A stretch of DNA of 64,000 bases from QVMG01 sp032073245 (GCA_032073245.1 DAMANX010000015.1:48995-112994), one strand, 5' to 3'. Positions 51,094 to 60,578 are shown, counted from the stretch's first letter. The notes: generated by a model from the letters alone, not told the origin. Made by a program: numbers and translations.

Positions 51094-51201
51094 TTTGAAG
51101 ATAACATGTAGGGGCAGCCCTATGTGGCTGCCCAATACCTGCAAAATCAACAAATTCGGGCGGCCACATAGGGCCGCCCCTACAAGATGAATATCTTCAA
51201 A
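51094..51201. repeat. Large hairpin of the TAGGGGCAGCC word
   Basis: Nested arms: TTTGAAGAT with ATCTTCAAA outside, then TGTAGGGGCAGCCCTATGTG with CACATAGGGCCGCCCCTACA inside; the total span is 108 bases. GC-rich in an AT-rich genome. No gene inside. Confidence 0.85.
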
Positions 51202-51292
51202 TATCCCTCAATATCTAAGTTTTGTCTATATTCAATTGGCATAAATGGCTTAGGGTTTCGCTTTTCTTTTGTTAATATATTGTAATAATTAG

Positions 51293-51332
51293 TACCTTGC
51301 CATACAAGGTATCATACAATAACATATATTTG
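51293..51332 (+). promoter_or_regulatory. Operator-like inverted repeat and -7 box of the export operon
   Basis: TACCTTG-CCATA-CAAGGTA (51293-51311) lies just upstream of TATATTTG (51325-51332), over the place where a -33 contact would fall. The ATG is 99 bases downstream of the -7 box. A dimeric repressor (for example PadR/MarR type) is suggested but no such gene is in the window. Confidence 0.55.
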
Positions 51333-51431
51333 CTGTCGTGAAAAAAGTTTATCACTTTTGTAACAAATATTATAAACCGGCGTCTAATATAAGGTAACAG
51401 GTAACGTTTAATAAGAAAAACTACTATATAT

Positions 51432-52124
51432 ATGATCATTCAGCTGAAAGATATTAACAAAACGTATTTTAACGGTGCCCCGTTACATGTTTTGAAAGGT
51501 ATTGATCTGGAAATAGAAAAAGGAGAGATGGTCTCCATTATGGGCGCTTCCGGCTCTGGAAAATCAACGTTACTAAATATTCTAGGTATACTTGATACGT
51601 ACGATACAGGTTCGTATACGTTGAGTGGTCATTTAATAAAAGATTTGAGTGAAACCCGTGCCGCCGAACTGAGAAATCAAATGATCGGCTTTATTTTTCA
51701 ATCCTTTAATCTTATCTCTTTTAAAAATGCAATGGAGAATGTTGCATTACCTCTCTATTATCAGGGTATGAATCGTAAAAAGCGAAATACGATTGCAATG
51801 GAATACCTTGATATGGTAGGGCTGAAAGATTGGGCAGAACACATGCCGAATGAGATGTCAGGGGGGCAGAAACAACGTGTTGCAATTGCACGTGCGCTGA
51901 TTGCAAAACCTCAGGTTATTTTAGCCGATGAGCCCACAGGTGCATTGGATAGTGTGACTACTGTTGAAGTAATGGAATTACTCAAAAGAGTAAATAGTGA
52001 AGGGATGACCATGATAATTGTTACACATGAGCAATCTGTTGCCGATGTAACTAATAAGATCATCCGTTTGAAGGACGGTGTTATTGAATCCATAGAAGAA
52101 GGGGCAGGTCATGTTCGATTTTGA
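51432..52124 (+). CDS. ABC exporter ATP-binding protein (MacB/LolD type)
   Basis: 230 residues. Walker A GASGSGKSTLL, Q-loop FQSFNLISF, signature MSGGQKQRVAIARAL, Walker B VILADEPTGALD, H-loop VTHEQS. First of five genes coding for a complete tripartite exporter: ATPase, two FtsX/MacB-fold permeases, a membrane-fusion protein and a TolC-like channel. The stop overlaps the next start by 14 bases. The substrate may be a peptide, lipid or drug; not predictable. Confidence 0.95.
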   Translation: MIIQLKDINKTYFNGAPLHVLKGIDLEIEKGEMVSIMGASGSGKSTLLNILGILDTYDTGSYTLSGHLIKDLSETRAAELRNQMIGFIFQSFNLISFKNAMENVALPLYYQGMNRKKRNTIAMEYLDMVGLKDWAEHMPNEMSGGQKQRVAIARALIAKPQVILADEPTGALDSVTTVEVMELLKRVNSEGMTMIIVTHEQSVADVTNKIIRLKDGVIESIEEGAGHVRF

Positions 52125-53376
52125 TAATTTCCGCGAAATATGGAGCACAATTAAAAAGAACAAACTCCGTACTTTCCTCACGGGTTTTTCTGTGGCATGG
52201 GGTATATTCATGCTGATTATCTTATTGGGTGCAGGTAATGGTATGCGTAATGGTATTATCTATAATTTCGATAATATGGCAACCAATCAGGTAAATATCT
52301 GGCCGCGCACTGCAACTAAACCATATAAAGGTATGCAAACCAACCGGCGCGTACGGTTTAAATCAGATGATGTTACAGAATTAATTCGCCTCAATCCTGA
52401 AATAGACTTGATGAGTGCGGTGATTTATAGGAGTGATACACTCAGTTATGGAGAAGAGTACAATGTTTACTCAATGCGTGGTATACACCCCGATATACAA
52501 TATATTAATAAGGTAGAGGTATTATCCGGTAACGGGCGTTTCATTAATGATATTGATATCAAGGAAAATCGCAAGGTGATTGTGATTAGCCCCCGTATGA
52601 AACAGGTGCTTTTCCGTGCCGAAGATGCTTTAGGTAAATATATCAAAATAGGACAAATGGCTTTTCAGGTTATTGGAGTCTACAAAGCAGAGGATAATAA
52701 TAACGATGCACCGGCCTATATCCCTTTCAGCACAGCACAAATGCTTTACAAAAAAGGTTATGGTCTCGACGAAATCTATTTTACGGTTAATGGTATACAT
52801 ACGAAGGAAGAAAGTGCAGCTTTTGAGAAACGCTTGCGGGATCAGTTTTCCCGTCGACATCGTTTCGATCCGGAAGATGTACGGGCAATAGGATTATGGA
52901 ACGCACTGGAAGAGTTCCGAATGTTTGAAGGAATGCTGAATGGTATTACTTTGTTTATCTGGATTATTGGGATTGGAACACTTATGGCCGGAGTTGTGGG
53001 AGTTAGTAATATCATGTTGATCACCGTACGTGAACGAACCAAAGAATTTGGTATACGTAAGGCTATAGGTGCGACTCCTTTTTCTATATTAAAATTAATC
53101 ATCGTTGAGTCCATTCTGATCACAGCTGTCTTTGGCTATATTGGTATGGTTGCCGGTATCGGGGTGACTGAAATCATCAATGCTGTAATGGAAAGTATGA
53201 ATTCCGGACAAACTGTATCACGAGATGATCTGACTATTTTCCGTAATCCGACAGTGAATATAAGTATCGCTCTATCCTCAACCGTCTTGCTTATGATTGC
53301 AGGTGTAGTGGCTGGTTATTTCCCGGCACGCAAAGCGGTGAAGATTACAGCAATTGAGGCAATGAGACATGAATAA
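52111..53376 (+). CDS. MacB/FtsX-type ABC permease (first)
   Basis: 421 residues. An N-terminal membrane helix (FLTGFSVAWGIFMLIILLGAG), a periplasmic MacB_PCD domain (about 45-265), and three C-terminal helices with GVVGVSNIMLITVRERTKEFGIRKAIGA. It starts MFDFDNFREIW, as in the next permease (MFDLDRWQEIW); the two are paralogues likely forming a heterodimer. Confidence 0.93.
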   Translation: MFDFDNFREIWSTIKKNKLRTFLTGFSVAWGIFMLIILLGAGNGMRNGIIYNFDNMATNQVNIWPRTATKPYKGMQTNRRVRFKSDDVTELIRLNPEIDLMSAVIYRSDTLSYGEEYNVYSMRGIHPDIQYINKVEVLSGNGRFINDIDIKENRKVIVISPRMKQVLFRAEDALGKYIKIGQMAFQVIGVYKAEDNNNDAPAYIPFSTAQMLYKKGYGLDEIYFTVNGIHTKEESAAFEKRLRDQFSRRHRFDPEDVRAIGLWNALEEFRMFEGMLNGITLFIWIIGIGTLMAGVVGVSNIMLITVRERTKEFGIRKAIGATPFSILKLIIVESILITAVFGYIGMVAGIGVTEIINAVMESMNSGQTVSRDDLTIFRNPTVNISIALSSTVLLMIAGVVAGYFPARKAVKITAIEAMRHE

Positions 53377-53391
53377 TAAAATAAAAAATAA

Positions 53392-53492
53392 AAAATTACG
53401 AATTACGAATTAAAAATTATCTGAGTATTTATCTCTTCGTGATTCACATTGGTTTTCGTAATTTGAAATTCGTAATTCGTAATTCGTAATTA
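53392..53492. repeat. Inverted ATTACGAATT word repeat between the two permease genes
   Basis: AAAAATTACGAATTACGAATTAAAAATTA on the left and repeated ATTCGTAATTCGTAATT words on the right around about 50 bases. It lies inside an otherwise compact operon and uses the same word as 2956-3060. Confidence 0.8.
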
Positions 53493-53501
53493 ATATACTG
53501 T

Positions 53502-54764
53502 ATGTTTGATTTAGATCGTTGGCAAGAAATATGGATAACTATCACCCGTAATAAGACACGAAGTCTTTTGACATGTTTTGGTGTATTCTGGGGTATTCTG
53601 ATGCTTGTTATATTACTGGGATCTGGTAATGGATTCAAACATGGTATTATGAAAAATGTGGATGGATTCTCTACTAATTCTGCCTTTTTCTTTTCTGAAC
53701 GTACCGGTGAACCCTATAAAGGTTATAAGAAAGGACGTTACTGGCAGATGAGAAACCGTGACCTTGAAACAATCCGTGCCCGTGTGAAAGGTGTTAAATA
53801 TATTTCTCCTATGGTAATGCAATGGGGGGGACAGAATAATGTAGTGAAAGGACAAAAAGCCGGTACCTATAATGTACGTGGTGTTTATTCCGATTATTTT
53901 AATATTGAAACGCAGAATGTACTGGAAGGGCGTCTTTTGAATGAAATTGATGTGCATGAAAAACGTAAAGTTTGCCTTATTGGTGATATAGTAAGAGAAG
54001 TCCTTTTTGATAAAAATGAAGATCCGATAGGTCAATATGTTAAAGCAAATGGTATCTATTATCAGGTAGTGGGAGTTGTTAAGCCTAAAGCTCGTGTTCA
54101 GATAGGTGGAAGAACTTCTGAAAGTATTATGGTTCCTTTTACCACTTTACAACAGGCAGCCAACATGGGAGATAAATTCTGGTTCCTTTGTGCAACAGCC
54201 GATGATGGGTACTCTTGTGACAGGATGGTAGATGACATCAAAGATGTATTAAAGTCACAAAATGAAATATCTCCAACCGACGAACAGGCAGTCAATAGTT
54301 TTACCATTGCAAAGCAGTTTGAAACATTTAATATGCTTTTTACAGGTATTAATATACTTGTATGGATGGTAGGAATGGGAACTCTGCTTGCTGGGGTGAT
54401 CGGTGTAAGCAATATTATGATGGTGACAGTAAGAGAGCGGACCAATGAAATAGGGGTGAGACGTGCATTAGGAGCAAAACCTTTTAATATTATTTCACAG
54501 GTAATGAGTGAGAGTCTCTTATTGACTATTATGGCCGGTTTGATGGGATTAAGCCTTGGAGTATTTATTCTGGATGTTGTAGGCAAGGCAATGATGAGTG
54601 GCAATGGAGGTGCTGACGAAACATTCTTTGATGCACCTCAGATTGATATAGGTACTGCTGTAATTGCAACAGTAGTATTACTGATCAGTGGCTTGTTTGC
54701 CGGATTAATACCTGCCTGGCGAGCTATGCAGATAAAGGCAATTGATGCGATACGTGAAGAATAA
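53502..54764 (+). CDS. MacB/FtsX-type ABC permease (second)
   Basis: 420 residues. Same architecture as the first permease: helix LLTCFGVFWGILMLVILLG, periplasmic domain, then GVIGVSNIMMVTVRERTNEIGVRRALGA and two more helices. It likely pairs with the first permease and the ATPase encoded at 51432. Confidence 0.93.
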   Translation: MFDLDRWQEIWITITRNKTRSLLTCFGVFWGILMLVILLGSGNGFKHGIMKNVDGFSTNSAFFFSERTGEPYKGYKKGRYWQMRNRDLETIRARVKGVKYISPMVMQWGGQNNVVKGQKAGTYNVRGVYSDYFNIETQNVLEGRLLNEIDVHEKRKVCLIGDIVREVLFDKNEDPIGQYVKANGIYYQVVGVVKPKARVQIGGRTSESIMVPFTTLQQAANMGDKFWFLCATADDGYSCDRMVDDIKDVLKSQNEISPTDEQAVNSFTIAKQFETFNMLFTGINILVWMVGMGTLLAGVIGVSNIMMVTVRERTNEIGVRRALGAKPFNIISQVMSESLLLTIMAGLMGLSLGVFILDVVGKAMMSGNGGADETFFDAPQIDIGTAVIATVVLLISGLFAGLIPAWRAMQIKAIDAIREE

Positions 54765-54790
54765 TAATAACAAATACAATAAAGAATCAC

Positions 54791-55897
54791 ATGAAAAAGA
54801 TTAGTAGAATTATAATCCTTGTATTGGTGGGATTAGCTGTTATAGGCACATTCTATTTCTTATGGCAGAAATCACGTCCTGTTGTTACAATGTATGAATT
54901 AGTATCTCCAAAGGATGACTCGGTGCAAACTAAAACAGTTGCAACCGGAAAAGTAGAACCTCGTGATGAAGTATTGATTAAACCTCAAATGTCCGGAATC
55001 ATCTCCGAATTGTTGAAAGAAGCCGGACAAACAGTGAAAGAGGGGGAAATCATAGCCAAGATTAAGGTTATACCTGAAATGGTACAACTAAATAGTGCTG
55101 AATCACGCGTTCGGGTAGCTGAGATAAATCTGGAACAGATAACTGCGACTTTTAAACGGGATGAAGAATTATTTAAGCAAGGCGTAGTGGCCCGGGAAGA
55201 TTACGAGCTCTCCTCATCAAACTATAAGAAAGCAAAAGAAGAAGTAGAAAATGCGCAAGATGCATTGGAAATTATCAGGGAAGGGATTTCTCGTCGTTCA
55301 ACAACAGCAAGTACTACGCAGGTACGTTCAACAATTACAGGTATGATCCTGGATGTTCCGGTTAAAGTGGGTAACTCCGTGATTCAGTCCAATACATTTA
55401 ACGATGGAACAACAATTGCTTCTGTTGCCGATATGGGTAATATGATTTTCCGTGGAAAGGTAGATGAAACAGAAGTTGGGCGTATACATGAAGGTATGCC
55501 TCTTAAGCTAACGGTTGGTGCTATGGAGAGTCGTAGCTTTGATGCTATGTTGGAATATGTTTCTCCTAAAGGAGTAGAAGAAAATGGGGCAGTAATGTTT
55601 GAAATAAAAGCAGCGGTTCAAATGCCTGAAGATGCTTTTATCCGCGCAGGATATAGCGCAAATGCAGAAATTGTATTAAAACAGGCGGATAATGTATTGA
55701 CAATACCTGAAAGCACTGTGGAATTCAGTGGTGATTCTGCTTTTGTACAATTGGTTAAGCAAGAAAAGCCGGAACAAATATTTGAAAGACACAATATAGA
55801 AGTAGGATTGTCTGACGGTATTAAAATTGAGGTAAAGAATGGCTTAACAGCTAATGATAAGATACGTGGTGCTGCTATTGATCCAAATAAGAAATGA
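54791..55897 (+). CDS. Membrane-fusion protein (HlyD/MacA family)
   Basis: 368 residues. An N-terminal anchor helix (about 5-25), lipoyl-like halves (VLIKPQMSGIISELLKEAGQTVKEGEIIAKI and TTQVRSTITGMILDVPVKVGNSV), a helical hairpin (about 100-170) and beta-barrel/membrane-proximal domains. It bridges the inner-membrane permeases and the outer-membrane channel. It lies 26 bases after permease 2. Confidence 0.93.
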   Translation: MKKISRIIILVLVGLAVIGTFYFLWQKSRPVVTMYELVSPKDDSVQTKTVATGKVEPRDEVLIKPQMSGIISELLKEAGQTVKEGEIIAKIKVIPEMVQLNSAESRVRVAEINLEQITATFKRDEELFKQGVVAREDYELSSSNYKKAKEEVENAQDALEIIREGISRRSTTASTTQVRSTITGMILDVPVKVGNSVIQSNTFNDGTTIASVADMGNMIFRGKVDETEVGRIHEGMPLKLTVGAMESRSFDAMLEYVSPKGVEENGAVMFEIKAAVQMPEDAFIRAGYSANAEIVLKQADNVLTIPESTVEFSGDSAFVQLVKQEKPEQIFERHNIEVGLSDGIKIEVKNGLTANDKIRGAAIDPNKK

Positions 55898-55970
55898 TAT
55901 TAGTGGTGATTTATGAGCGATGAGAGCTGAATCCCAATTGGGACCTACTATTAAATACAATATAATAAAT

Positions 55971-57320
55971 ATGAGATATCTAATAATATTAGCTTTAAGT
56001 CTGGGATTTTCGGTTGCCATAAATGCGCAGCAATCCGAAAAACAATGGACATTGGAAGAATGTATCCAATATGCTATTGAAAATAATATTGACTTAAAAC
56101 AACGTGAACAGGTAGAAGAAGCCAAGAGGATTGATTTGCATACCAGTAAACATAGCTGGCTGCCTGACTTGAATGCAAATCTTGGACAAAACTTTGACTT
56201 TGGGCGTTCTCCAAGTAAAGACGGAGTAATAGTTGACCGGAACTCTGCTAACACATCCATGGGAGTTTATCTAAGTATGCCTATTTTCGACGGATTGAAA
56301 ATACCCAATGATATTGCTGCCAAGAAATTCGATTTGAAGGCTGCAGTAGAAAACCTCAATAAAGCAAAAGAAGACTTGGCAGTAAATGTAACTTCATATT
56401 ATCTGCAGGTATTGCTTAATAAAGAGTTATTGGCCATAGCTGAGCTGCAAGTTGAGTTAACTAACGACCAGGTAAATAAAACGGATGCATTAGTAAAGGC
56501 GGGTAAAGTTCCTATGTCGCAGCTATATGATATGAAAGCACAATTAGCCCGTGATGAGGTTTCCCTTACTGAGGCGCGGAATAATGTAAACCTGATATTG
56601 CTTGACCTTGCACAAAGCCTGGAATTGGAACGTGCAGGTATTCATTTTGATATTGAGGAACCGGAGATTGATGATGCTGTAGCCCAATATATGGGAAGTA
56701 TATTGCCTCCTGATAATATTTATGCTCAGGCAGTAACTTTTAAACCACAGGTTAAAGAACAGGAATATCTTCTGGAAAGCCAAAAGAAAATGTTGAAGGT
56801 AGCACAAGCTGGCTACTACCCAAAGCTTAATCTAAATGCAAGCTATAGTAATGGATATTATCGTTATTCAGGTGGAGAAACAGCAATTACAAATATACCT
56901 TTCAGTGATCAAATTAAGCAAAATGAACGTAAAACTGTAGGTTTGAGCCTGAGTATCCCTATCTTTAACAGATTTCAGGTTCGGAACAGTGTTCGTTCTG
57001 CACGCTTGAATATTGAAAATCGTCAACTCTTAATGGAGGGTACAAAAAAGGAATTATATAAAGAAATACAGCAAGCATATTATAGTGCAACAGCAGCTCA
57101 GGAGAAATACATTTCTTCCGGGAAATCTGTGGAGGCAAGTAAAGAAGCCTTCATTTATGCGGAGCAACGTTATGATGCCGGTAAAAGCACTGTTTTCGAA
57201 TATAATGAAGCAAAAACAAAATATGCTCAAAGCCTTGCCGAGCAAACACAGGCAAAGTTCAGCTATATTTTTAGAGCAAAAATACTTGACTTCTATAGAG
57301 GAGAGCCTATTTCATTGTAA
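55971..57320 (+). CDS. TolC-family outer-membrane efflux channel
   Basis: 449 residues counted from ATG 55971 (MRYLIILALSLGFSV, signal cleaved near NAQQ). The frame is open 17 codons further upstream, but that would bury the signal peptide. Two OEP repeats: WTLEECIQYAIENNIDLKQ with AAKKFDLKAAVENLNKAKEDL, and QEYLLESQKKMLKVAQAGYYPKLNLNASY with YNEAKTKYAQSLAEQ. Last gene of the export operon; a word-family hairpin at 57356-57400 follows. Confidence 0.93.
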   Translation: MRYLIILALSLGFSVAINAQQSEKQWTLEECIQYAIENNIDLKQREQVEEAKRIDLHTSKHSWLPDLNANLGQNFDFGRSPSKDGVIVDRNSANTSMGVYLSMPIFDGLKIPNDIAAKKFDLKAAVENLNKAKEDLAVNVTSYYLQVLLNKELLAIAELQVELTNDQVNKTDALVKAGKVPMSQLYDMKAQLARDEVSLTEARNNVNLILLDLAQSLELERAGIHFDIEEPEIDDAVAQYMGSILPPDNIYAQAVTFKPQVKEQEYLLESQKKMLKVAQAGYYPKLNLNASYSNGYYRYSGGETAITNIPFSDQIKQNERKTVGLSLSIPIFNRFQVRNSVRSARLNIENRQLLMEGTKKELYKEIQQAYYSATAAQEKYISSGKSVEASKEAFIYAEQRYDAGKSTVFEYNEAKTKYAQSLAEQTQAKFSYIFRAKILDFYRGEPISL

Positions 57321-57355
57321 GCATTCAAATTGAAGATAGGCTAAGTTGATTGTCT

Positions 57356-57400
57356 AAAGCCTTTAATGCCCTTAATATCTTTAAGGGCATTAAAGGCCTT
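57356..57400. terminator. Hairpin of the GGCATTAAAGG word family between convergent genes
   Basis: AAGCCTTTAATGCCCTTAA pairs with TTAAGGGCATTAAAGGC around TATCT, ending in TTTT. It separates the TolC stop from the S41 protease stop and can act in both directions. Confidence 0.8.
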
Positions 57401-57423
57401 TTACATTTTATAGTATCTGACTA

Positions 57424-59124
57424 TTAAACCTCCTCAGGTTTAGATAGCGTCTTTTTATATAGTTCCTGATCTTTTAGTACCTCAATTGCTTTATCTAATA
57501 CAGCATCTTCCTTGATATTCTCCATCATTACTCCCCGTTGATAATAATATCTCTTTATTATTTCCAACGCCATGATTTTCTTTACGTCTTTTTTGTTACG
57601 ATCAAAATCGCGCTCCAGATCCGGAGTTAATTGTTTTTCCAGTGAACTGAACAGCGTGGAGTCTTCTTTCAGATATCCTTCAAATTCAGCGATTTCTTTT
57701 AATTGCTTCAAAGCCTTTGTACTTTGTCTGTCGTAAGTGAAATCTTTTTCCTTGGCATAAGCTTTAAACGCTTCAAAGTCTTCATCACTTACTTCGAACT
57801 CTTCTACAGGAGGAATCGTTTTATGGTTCATAGCCCAGTTGGTAACAAAATCAAAAAGGCTATTATCATTCATCAAATAGTATAGCATAGTTGGCATCTC
57901 CTTATCTTCCACCTCAAATTCGGGACGAATGCCTCCTCCATCACGAACGGGGCGCCCATGAGAAGTATAGAATACATTAGTCAAACTATCCGGTATAGCC
58001 ACTACACTACCATCAGCTTTACGGTGGGAATAATCAAGTTGTTGGATACATCTACCGCTTGGAGTATAATATTTACTGATTGTCACTTTTAACTTCCCTT
58101 CATAAGGTAAATCACGTGTAGATTGCACTAGGCCCTTGCCAAAAGAACGCTGGCCAATAATTACAGCACGATCTAAATCCTGTAAAGCTCCGGCGACAAT
58201 CTCAGAAGAAGAGGCAGAACCACCGTTTATAAGAACGGCCAATGGGATGACAGTATCAATGGGTTCAATAGAACTACGATATACGCGGTCCCATTGTTTT
58301 ATTTTCCCTTTTGTGGAAATAACTTCGCTTCCTTTCGGAACAAACATACCTACTGTTTGTATGGCTGTTTCCATCACACCACCTCCATTATTACGAAGAT
58401 CAAGAATCAAAGATGTAATCTGGTGGTTCTTTTTCATATCCTCGAAAGCAGCTCTTATTTCTTGCCCGCTTTTATCAGTGAAATTATTGAGATAAATATA
58501 ACCGACACCGTTTTCTCTTACTCCATAATATGTGACAGTGTTTACAACAATTTGTTTACGGACAATATCAAATTTCATAGGCTTTTTAACACCAGGACGT
58601 TCTATGGTTAGCGTCATCTTTGTGTTAGGTACTCCTTTCAGAAGTTTACTTACTTCTTCAGTTGTTGAATTACTGACATCTGTGGTATCTATTGCCAGAA
58701 TTTTATCCCCGGCTTTTAATCCGGCAATAGCCGCGGGCATATTTTCATAAGGTTCAGCTATGATAACACCCCCTTTTTCTGCATTAACCTGACGGATAAG
58801 TGATCCCATTCCTCCGTATTCACCAGTGGTAATAAACTGTAAGTTTTCAACGCTTTCTTCAGGAATATACTCCGTATAAGGGTCTAATCCGGATAACATG
58901 GAATTAATACCACGATTGACTGTTTTTTCAACATCTACAGAATCGACATAAAACATTTCCATCTCTTTTACAATGGAATTAAATATATCCAGATTCTTAC
59001 TTATCTCAAAACGGTTATCTTTTTGAGCAGTTATTGGCACAATACTCCCTGTCAGGAATAAGAAAGAGAGTAAAACTATGATCGCTTTTCTTTGCTTTTG
59101 CATATATATCTTACTAAAATTCAA
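57424..59124 (-). CDS. S41 family C-terminal processing protease (CtpA-like)
   Basis: 566 residues (a shorter ATG at 59103 gives a more typical signal peptide, MQKQRKAIIVLLSFLF). A PDZ domain is at about 95-180 (GGMGSLIRQ, AGLKAGDKILAIDTTDVSN). The catalytic domain has LILDLRNNGGG, the Ser-Lys dyad Ser305 in GGSASSSEIVAGAL and Lys330 in GQRSFGKGLVQ, spaced 25 residues as in Prc/CtpA. It is periplasmic, trimming C-termini of envelope proteins. Confidence 0.94.
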   Translation of the reverse strand: MNFSKIYMQKQRKAIIVLLSFLFLTGSIVPITAQKDNRFEISKNLDIFNSIVKEMEMFYVDSVDVEKTVNRGINSMLSGLDPYTEYIPEESVENLQFITTGEYGGMGSLIRQVNAEKGGVIIAEPYENMPAAIAGLKAGDKILAIDTTDVSNSTTEEVSKLLKGVPNTKMTLTIERPGVKKPMKFDIVRKQIVVNTVTYYGVRENGVGYIYLNNFTDKSGQEIRAAFEDMKKNHQITSLILDLRNNGGGVMETAIQTVGMFVPKGSEVISTKGKIKQWDRVYRSSIEPIDTVIPLAVLINGGSASSSEIVAGALQDLDRAVIIGQRSFGKGLVQSTRDLPYEGKLKVTISKYYTPSGRCIQQLDYSHRKADGSVVAIPDSLTNVFYTSHGRPVRDGGGIRPEFEVEDKEMPTMLYYLMNDNSLFDFVTNWAMNHKTIPPVEEFEVSDEDFEAFKAYAKEKDFTYDRQSTKALKQLKEIAEFEGYLKEDSTLFSSLEKQLTPDLERDFDRNKKDVKKIMALEIIKRYYYQRGVMMENIKEDAVLDKAIEVLKDQELYKKTLSKPEEV

Positions 59125-59160
59125 TTATACGAAATGTAAAAGTATATAATAATGTGGCTC

Positions 59161-60138
59161 TCACCCCAATATCTCATTTACTTTTAACTTTATTTGTTCC
59201 CAGTTCTCAGCCGGAATTTCCGGACCTATGGTATCGATAACATATCCGGCAAGCATAGAGCCTATTCTGGCTGATTGTTCCAGACTAGCTCCACGAGTTT
59301 GACCAAATAGAAAGCCAGCAGCGAAGTTATCACCGGCACCGGTCGTATCGATTGGTTTACCTCCTTCTGCCTTTACATGTATAACCTTATCCTTTTGTCC
59401 GATTAATGCGCCTTCTTTTCCTAATGTTACAATGGCAATATCTACCAACTTGGTCAATACCTTAATTGCTTTTTCAGCAGGCAAACCGGTAAATGCTTCC
59501 GCTTCACTTTCATTTGAGAATAGAATATCTACATATTGAGGGATGATATCATCCAATAAACACTTAAAGCTATTAACTATATTAAAATTGGAGAGATCCA
59601 GAGCTACTTTTACTCCTAGATCTTTTGCCATTTTCACTGTAGTGCGTAGTAAGGGTTCATTAACGATGAGGTAGCCTTCAATATATATGTAATGGTAGCC
59701 TTTAAGAATCTCTGGTGATATTTCATCCGGGGTAATAGTTGCTGCGGGACCAAGGAATGTTCCCATTGTGCGTTCTCCGTCAGGAGAAATCAGAACAGTA
59801 CAACTGCCTGAAACGCCTTCTGTTTTAATGAAATAAGGAATAACTCCTGATTTTCGTACTTCTTCTTCGTAATAAGCACCTACAGTATCAGAGCCGATTT
59901 TGCCAATAAAACCCGCGTTAGCTCCTAAATAGGATAATGCCCGCATTGTATTGCAAGCTGATCCACCGGCTGTTTGGCTTCTTTCCAATTGTTCCTGTGC
60001 CGTGCGAATGGCTATCATCTGCTCTTCGCTGATCATATCCATTGCCCCTTTTTGTATGCCTATCTCGGGAAGAACTTCATCAGAATCTAGTTGCAATAAG
60101 ACATCTACTAGAGCGTTTCCCAATCCTATTGTATTCAT
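59161..60138 (-). CDS. PfkB-family carbohydrate/nucleoside kinase (adenosine kinase-like)
   Basis: 325 residues from ATG 60138, which follows a TATCTTTG -7 box (60155-60162). The frame is open 21 codons further upstream but those lie before transcription start. Landmarks: GNALVDVLLQL, GGSACNTMRALSYLGANAGFIGKIG, and the anion-hole/catalytic block DTTGAGDNFAAGFLFG. The arrangement resembles adenosine kinase-like sugar kinases; the exact substrate is uncertain. Confidence 0.92.
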   Translation of the reverse strand: MNTIGLGNALVDVLLQLDSDEVLPEIGIQKGAMDMISEEQMIAIRTAQEQLERSQTAGGSACNTMRALSYLGANAGFIGKIGSDTVGAYYEEEVRKSGVIPYFIKTEGVSGSCTVLISPDGERTMGTFLGPAATITPDEISPEILKGYHYIYIEGYLIVNEPLLRTTVKMAKDLGVKVALDLSNFNIVNSFKCLLDDIIPQYVDILFSNESEAEAFTGLPAEKAIKVLTKLVDIAIVTLGKEGALIGQKDKVIHVKAEGGKPIDTTGAGDNFAAGFLFGQTRGASLEQSARIGSMLAGYVIDTIGPEIPAENWEQIKLKVNEILG

Positions 60139-60154
60139 TTGTTTATTTTTTCTG

Positions 60155-60162
60155 CAAAGATA
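60155..60162 (-). promoter_or_regulatory. -7 box of the PfkB kinase gene
   Basis: TATCTTTG on the minus strand, 16 bases before ATG 60138; it decides the start of this gene. Confidence 0.5.
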
Positions 60163-60242
60163 TTGCATAATTCGAAAATAGCTTGTACTTTTGCAGAGCA
60201 TTTTCGGAAAGGGTATTTAGCTTTATAAAGAATAATGTAAAT

Positions 60243-60316
60243 TCTTCCTTAGCTCAGTTGGTTAGAGCATCTGACTGTTAATCAGAGGGTCCTTGGTTCA
60301 AGTCCAAGAGGAAGAG
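60243..60316 (+). tRNA. tRNA-Asn (anticodon GTT)
   Basis: Complete cloverleaf: acceptor TCTTCCT/AGGAAGA, D-arm GCTC/GAGC, anticodon arm TCTGA-CTGTTAA-TCAGA with GTT at 60277-60279, T-arm CTTGG-TTCAAGT-CCAAG, discriminator G316. No encoded CCA. Followed by a terminator. An identical gene lies on the other strand at 60579-60652. Confidence 0.97.
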
Positions 60317-60319
60317 CTA

Positions 60320-60354
60320 AAAGAGAGTCACATTTACTGTGACTCTCTTTTTTT
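60320..60354 (+). terminator. Terminator of the plus-strand tRNA-Asn
   Basis: AAGAGAGTCACA and TGTGACTCTCTT pair around TTTAC, then a run of T. Confidence 0.9.
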
Positions 60355-60458
60355 GTATAAAGCAGACCAAAACGGGCATCATCTAAGCTTTTTCCGCTAA
60401 TGTTACATTTTAAGTCTCTCTATTGAACAACACATGATTTATGGATATTTTTATACAA

Positions 60459-60478
60459 AGACAGGGCAAGCCCTGTCT
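60459..60478. repeat. Short AGACAGGGC word hairpin
   Basis: AGACAGGGC-AA-GCCCTGTCT perfect palindrome between the two convergent tRNA genes, followed by CTACC. The short loop suggests a DNA palindrome or cruciform seed. Confidence 0.7.
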
Positions 60479-60536
60479 CTACCACCGTCGCTATCACCTT
60501 CAAATACTCTTCTATTTAAAAATGAAAAGTAGCATA

Positions 60537-60571
60537 AAAAAAGAGAGTCACATTTATTGCGACTCTCTTTG
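60537..60571 (-). terminator. Terminator of the minus-strand tRNA-Asn
   Basis: On the minus strand AAGAGAGTCGCA pairs with TGTGACTCTCTT followed by T residues; nearly the same hairpin as at 60320. Confidence 0.88.
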
Positions 60572-60578
60572 CTGAAGC

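Larger units (their letters stand above)
50927..51431. other. 505-base intergenic region: terminator, large hairpin, operator-like palindrome
   Basis: Contains a terminator (50972-51017), the GGGGCAGCC word hairpin (51094-51201), and an inverted repeat plus -7 box upstream of the export operon (51293-51332). No ORF. Confidence 0.55.

Noticed and set aside
54098..54604. 168-codon open frame antisense to the second permease
   Set aside because: Typical shadow of a membrane protein gene; no start signals.
60139..60201. Longer N-terminus for the PfkB kinase
   Set aside because: It would include the -7 box; the conserved kinase start MNTIGLGNALVD begins at 60138.
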